A stretch of 7,475 nucleotides of DNA from positions 1-7,475 of the forward strand of contig SOIK01000051.1 in assembly GCA_004377245.1 (NCBI GenBank). The letters run 5' to 3'. Of this stretch, positions 5,794-7,475 are shown in pieces. Below the pieces are notes generated by a model. It was given only the letters and a program-made list of their open reading frames with translations. It was not told the DNA's origin and did no database searches. The translations under genes and the position numbers were made by a program. Position 1 is the stretch's first letter, and the number at the start of each line of letters is the position of its first letter. The stretch is from Sulfurovum sp. Lineage in GTDB: Bacteria; Campylobacterota; Campylobacteria; Campylobacterales; Sulfurovaceae.

Positions 5794-6735
5794 ATGTCAA
5801 TTAAATGTGCATTTTTATTTCCAGGACAAGGTTCGCAAGCTGTAGGGATGGGTCAAGACTTCTTTAACAACTCTGATGTTGCTAAACAGATGGTAGCGGA
5901 TGCTACTGCAAGAACAGGTATCGACTTCGAAACCCTTCTTTTTACAGAAAATGATGATCTTGAAAAAACAGAGTTTACACAGCCTGCTATCTTGCTTGTA
6001 TCTGCTATAGCACACAAGTTGTTTGAAAATGAAATGCCTATCAAGCCTGTGTATGCTTTGGGTCACTCTTTGGGTGAGTTTTCTGCACTTGTATCTGTAG
6101 GAGCCATAGATGCCATAGATGCAGTAGAGTTGGTAAACCTTCGTGGTAAACTTATGGCTGAAGCATGTGCAGGGCAAGATGTAGGTATGATGGTCTCTTT
6201 AGGACTTGAAGATGAGGTAGTAGAAGAGATCTGTGATGCACAAAGAGAAGCGGGTATGAAAGTATGGCCTGTAAACTATAATGCAGCAGGGCAGATAGTC
6301 ATCGCGGGTATCAAACCAGACCTTGAAAAACTTGAGCCTATCCTCAAAGAGGCAAAAGCAAGAAGAGCAATGCTACTAAACATGTCAGTGGCTAGTCACT
6401 GTCCACTGCTTGAAAGTGCTACTGCACCGTTGGCAGAGAAACTCACTGAAGTGCTAAATGATGAGTTTAAAGCACCGGTTGTTTCAAATGTAACAGCTAA
6501 GATGTATAACACGAAAGCAGAAGCATTAGACCTGCTTCCTAAGCAACTGGTATCTCCTGTGCTATATAAACAATCTATTGCTGATTTTGATGATAGTGTT
6601 GACTGTTATGTTGAGTTTGGTCATGGTGGAGTACTTAAAGGGTTGAACCGTAGAGCAACTAAAAAACCTCACTTTGTAGTTTCAGATATGGAATCGTTGC
6701 AGATAGCTATCGATGAAATAGCTAAATTGGGTTAA
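5794..6735 (+). CDS. fabD: Malonyl-CoA:ACP transacylase
   Basis: A 313-residue cytoplasmic enzyme that moves malonyl from CoA to acyl carrier protein, supplying the extender unit for type II fatty-acid synthesis. All expected residues are visible: oxyanion Gln in FPGQGSQ (9-15), the nucleophile Ser92 in GHSLGEFSALVS (90-101), Arg117 in LRGKLM (116-121) that binds the malonyl carboxylate, and catalytic His202 in SVASHCPLLE (198-207). The C-terminal FGHGGVLKGLNRR (275-287) matches the family end. Length matches E. coli FabD (309). The start is supported by AAGGA upstream. mtnN follows after 3 bp, so the two are presumably co-transcribed, as in Campylobacter and Helicobacter, where fabD and the nucleosidase gene are adjacent. 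Confidence 0.97.
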   Translation: MSIKCAFLFPGQGSQAVGMGQDFFNNSDVAKQMVADATARTGIDFETLLFTENDDLEKTEFTQPAILLVSAIAHKLFENEMPIKPVYALGHSLGEFSALVSVGAIDAIDAVELVNLRGKLMAEACAGQDVGMMVSLGLEDEVVEEICDAQREAGMKVWPVNYNAAGQIVIAGIKPDLEKLEPILKEAKARRAMLLNMSVASHCPLLESATAPLAEKLTEVLNDEFKAPVVSNVTAKMYNTKAEALDLLPKQLVSPVLYKQSIADFDDSVDCYVEFGHGGVLKGLNRRATKKPHFVVSDMESLQIAIDEIAKLG

Positions 6736-6738
6736 TTT

Positions 6739-7467
6739 ATGAAAATAGCGATCATGGGAGCTATGCTTGAGGAGGTCGATCCTTTTCTGGCGTCTTATGA
6801 GCACGGGCCGCTGCTGAAGTATTTCAAAAAGCACAGCGATGTTGAATATGCGGATAATCTCTATCACGAGGCAAAGTACAAAGATCTCGACATCGTTTTG
6901 AGTTACTCCAAGATTGGCAAGGTCAACGCCGCATTGACTGCCTCGATGATGATAGAGCATTTTGGCTGTGAAATGCTGCTCTTTACCGGAGTAGCGGGAG
7001 CGGTCACTTCCGAGCTCAAGATCGGGGACCTGGTCGCCGCGACGCAGTTGTGTCAACACGATCTGGACATCACTGACTTCGGACATCCTTATGGTTATGT
7101 GCCCAAGGGTAAGATCTATGTAGAGTCTTCCAGAGAGCTGCTGCATATTGCCAAAGCGGTGGCGAACGATAAAGGTATCAATCTCAAGAAAGGTATTATC
7201 GCTACCGGTGATCAGTTCATCGCTGACTCCGAGCGCAAGGAATGGATCGCCCGCACTTTCGACGCTGACGCCATCGAGATGGAAGGGGCGGCAGTCGCCG
7301 TAGTCTGTGACGCGCTAGATATCCCCTTTTTTGTGCTGCGAGCCATCTGTGATGCGGCGGATATAGATGCGACCTTTGATTTTGACAAATTTGTCAAGCA
7401 CTCATCACAGGTTAGTAGCAGCTTCATTATGGCGATGCTGGAGAAGATTATGGCGAAGCAGGCATAA
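6739..7467 (+). CDS. mtnN: 5'-methylthioadenosine/S-adenosylhomocysteine nucleosidase (likely also 6-amino-6-deoxyfutalosine hydrolase)
   Basis: A 242-residue cytoplasmic N-ribosyl hydrolase. Family marks are the start MKIAIMGAMLEEV with catalytic Glu12, FTGVAGAV (82-89), the ATGDQFI loop (155-161), the ribose-binding Met181-Glu182 in EMEGAA, and Asp205 in RAICDAAD. Stretches such as YSKIGKVNAALT and LVAATQLCQHDLDITDFGHP resemble the Helicobacter pylori enzyme more than the E. coli one. In that group the enzyme cleaves MTA and SAH and also aminodeoxyfutalosine on the futalosine route to menaquinone; this second activity is inferred here. It starts 3 bp after fabD with no clear ribosome binding site. 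Its composition is odd: 60-base samples from 7021, 7201 and 7261 are 58-63% GC, against 43-45% for two fabD samples, with many GCC/ATC/CTG codons. Replacement by a copy from a GC-richer relative is a reasonable explanation. Confidence 0.94.
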   Translation: MKIAIMGAMLEEVDPFLASYEHGPLLKYFKKHSDVEYADNLYHEAKYKDLDIVLSYSKIGKVNAALTASMMIEHFGCEMLLFTGVAGAVTSELKIGDLVAATQLCQHDLDITDFGHPYGYVPKGKIYVESSRELLHIAKAVANDKGINLKKGIIATGDQFIADSERKEWIARTFDADAIEMEGAAVAVVCDALDIPFFVLRAICDAADIDATFDFDKFVKHSSQVSSSFIMAMLEKIMAKQA

Positions 7468-7475
7468 TGCACGTG
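7467..7475 (+). CDS. Possible start of the next gene, cut by the window edge
   Basis: An ATG (7467-7469) overlaps the last base of the mtnN stop codon (TAATG) and stays open to the edge, a common arrangement for coupled genes. Only three codons are visible, so the product cannot be named. Confidence 0.3.

Noticed and set aside
6103..6120. Tandem 9-bp repeat GCCATAGAT within fabD
   Set aside because: It encodes Ala-Ile-Asp twice at a helix of normal family length, so there is no inserted segment; it looks like chance codon repetition.
6682..7146. 154-codon open frame on the minus strand opposite fabD/mtnN
   Set aside because: Antisense shadow spanning two well-supported genes, with no ribosome binding site or family motifs.
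1..7475. CRISPR array, tRNA/rRNA genes, transposase genes
   Set aside because: No regularly spaced repeats, no tRNA-like fold or CCA ends, and no transposase motifs on either strand; the only repeated element is the palindrome pair around proA.

Overview
The window looks like chromosomal DNA of a Campylobacterota (epsilonproteobacterial) organism, probably one of the free-living sulfur/hydrogen-oxidising lineages (Sulfurovum/Sulfurimonas-like; this rank is a guess). The reasons are the AT-rich, AAA/GAA/ATA-heavy codon use, TATAAT/TAAAAT -10 boxes with weak -35 elements, a nucleosidase whose sequence resembles the Helicobacter/Campylobacter MTAN type, and a gene backbone (cpoB-like, slyD, fabD, mtnN) that as I recall lies contiguously in Campylobacter jejuni (Cj0114-Cj0117).

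Layout. Positions 2-499 hold the 3' part of a TPR gene that looks like CpoB/YbgF. Its stop codon abuts the start of a small exported YkuD-type L,D-transpeptidase (500-1075). This converges, with 5 bp between stop codons, on proC (minus strand, 1081-1839). proC and proA (2022-3257) are divergent, and proA is flanked on both sides by inverted copies of the same 28-bp GTAG-headed palindrome. slyD follows (3392-3919), then a roughly 110-bp GC-richer structured non-coding stretch ending in a terminator-like palindrome. Next is an AT-rich gene of unknown role (4188-5531) that reads as a histidine-kinase-like/receiver-like/HPt-like protein with its catalytic residues gone. It converges on a short rubredoxin gene (minus strand, 5541-5711), which is divergent from fabD (5794-6735). 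fabD is followed 3 bp later by mtnN (6739-7467), and a further start codon overlaps the mtnN stop at the window edge.

How the genes relate. The backbone combines envelope maintenance (cpoB, and the coupled transpeptidase), protein folding and metal handling (slyD), fatty-acid initiation (fabD) and nucleoside salvage/menaquinone precursor processing (mtnN). Two blocks interrupt it relative to Campylobacter: ldt-proC-proA (cell wall plus proline synthesis; proB is not here) and the degenerate signalling gene with rubredoxin. The most unusual items are the apparently dead three-domain phosphorelay protein, the REP-like palindromes around proA, and the sharp GC rise inside mtnN, which suggests replacement of that gene by a relative's copy.
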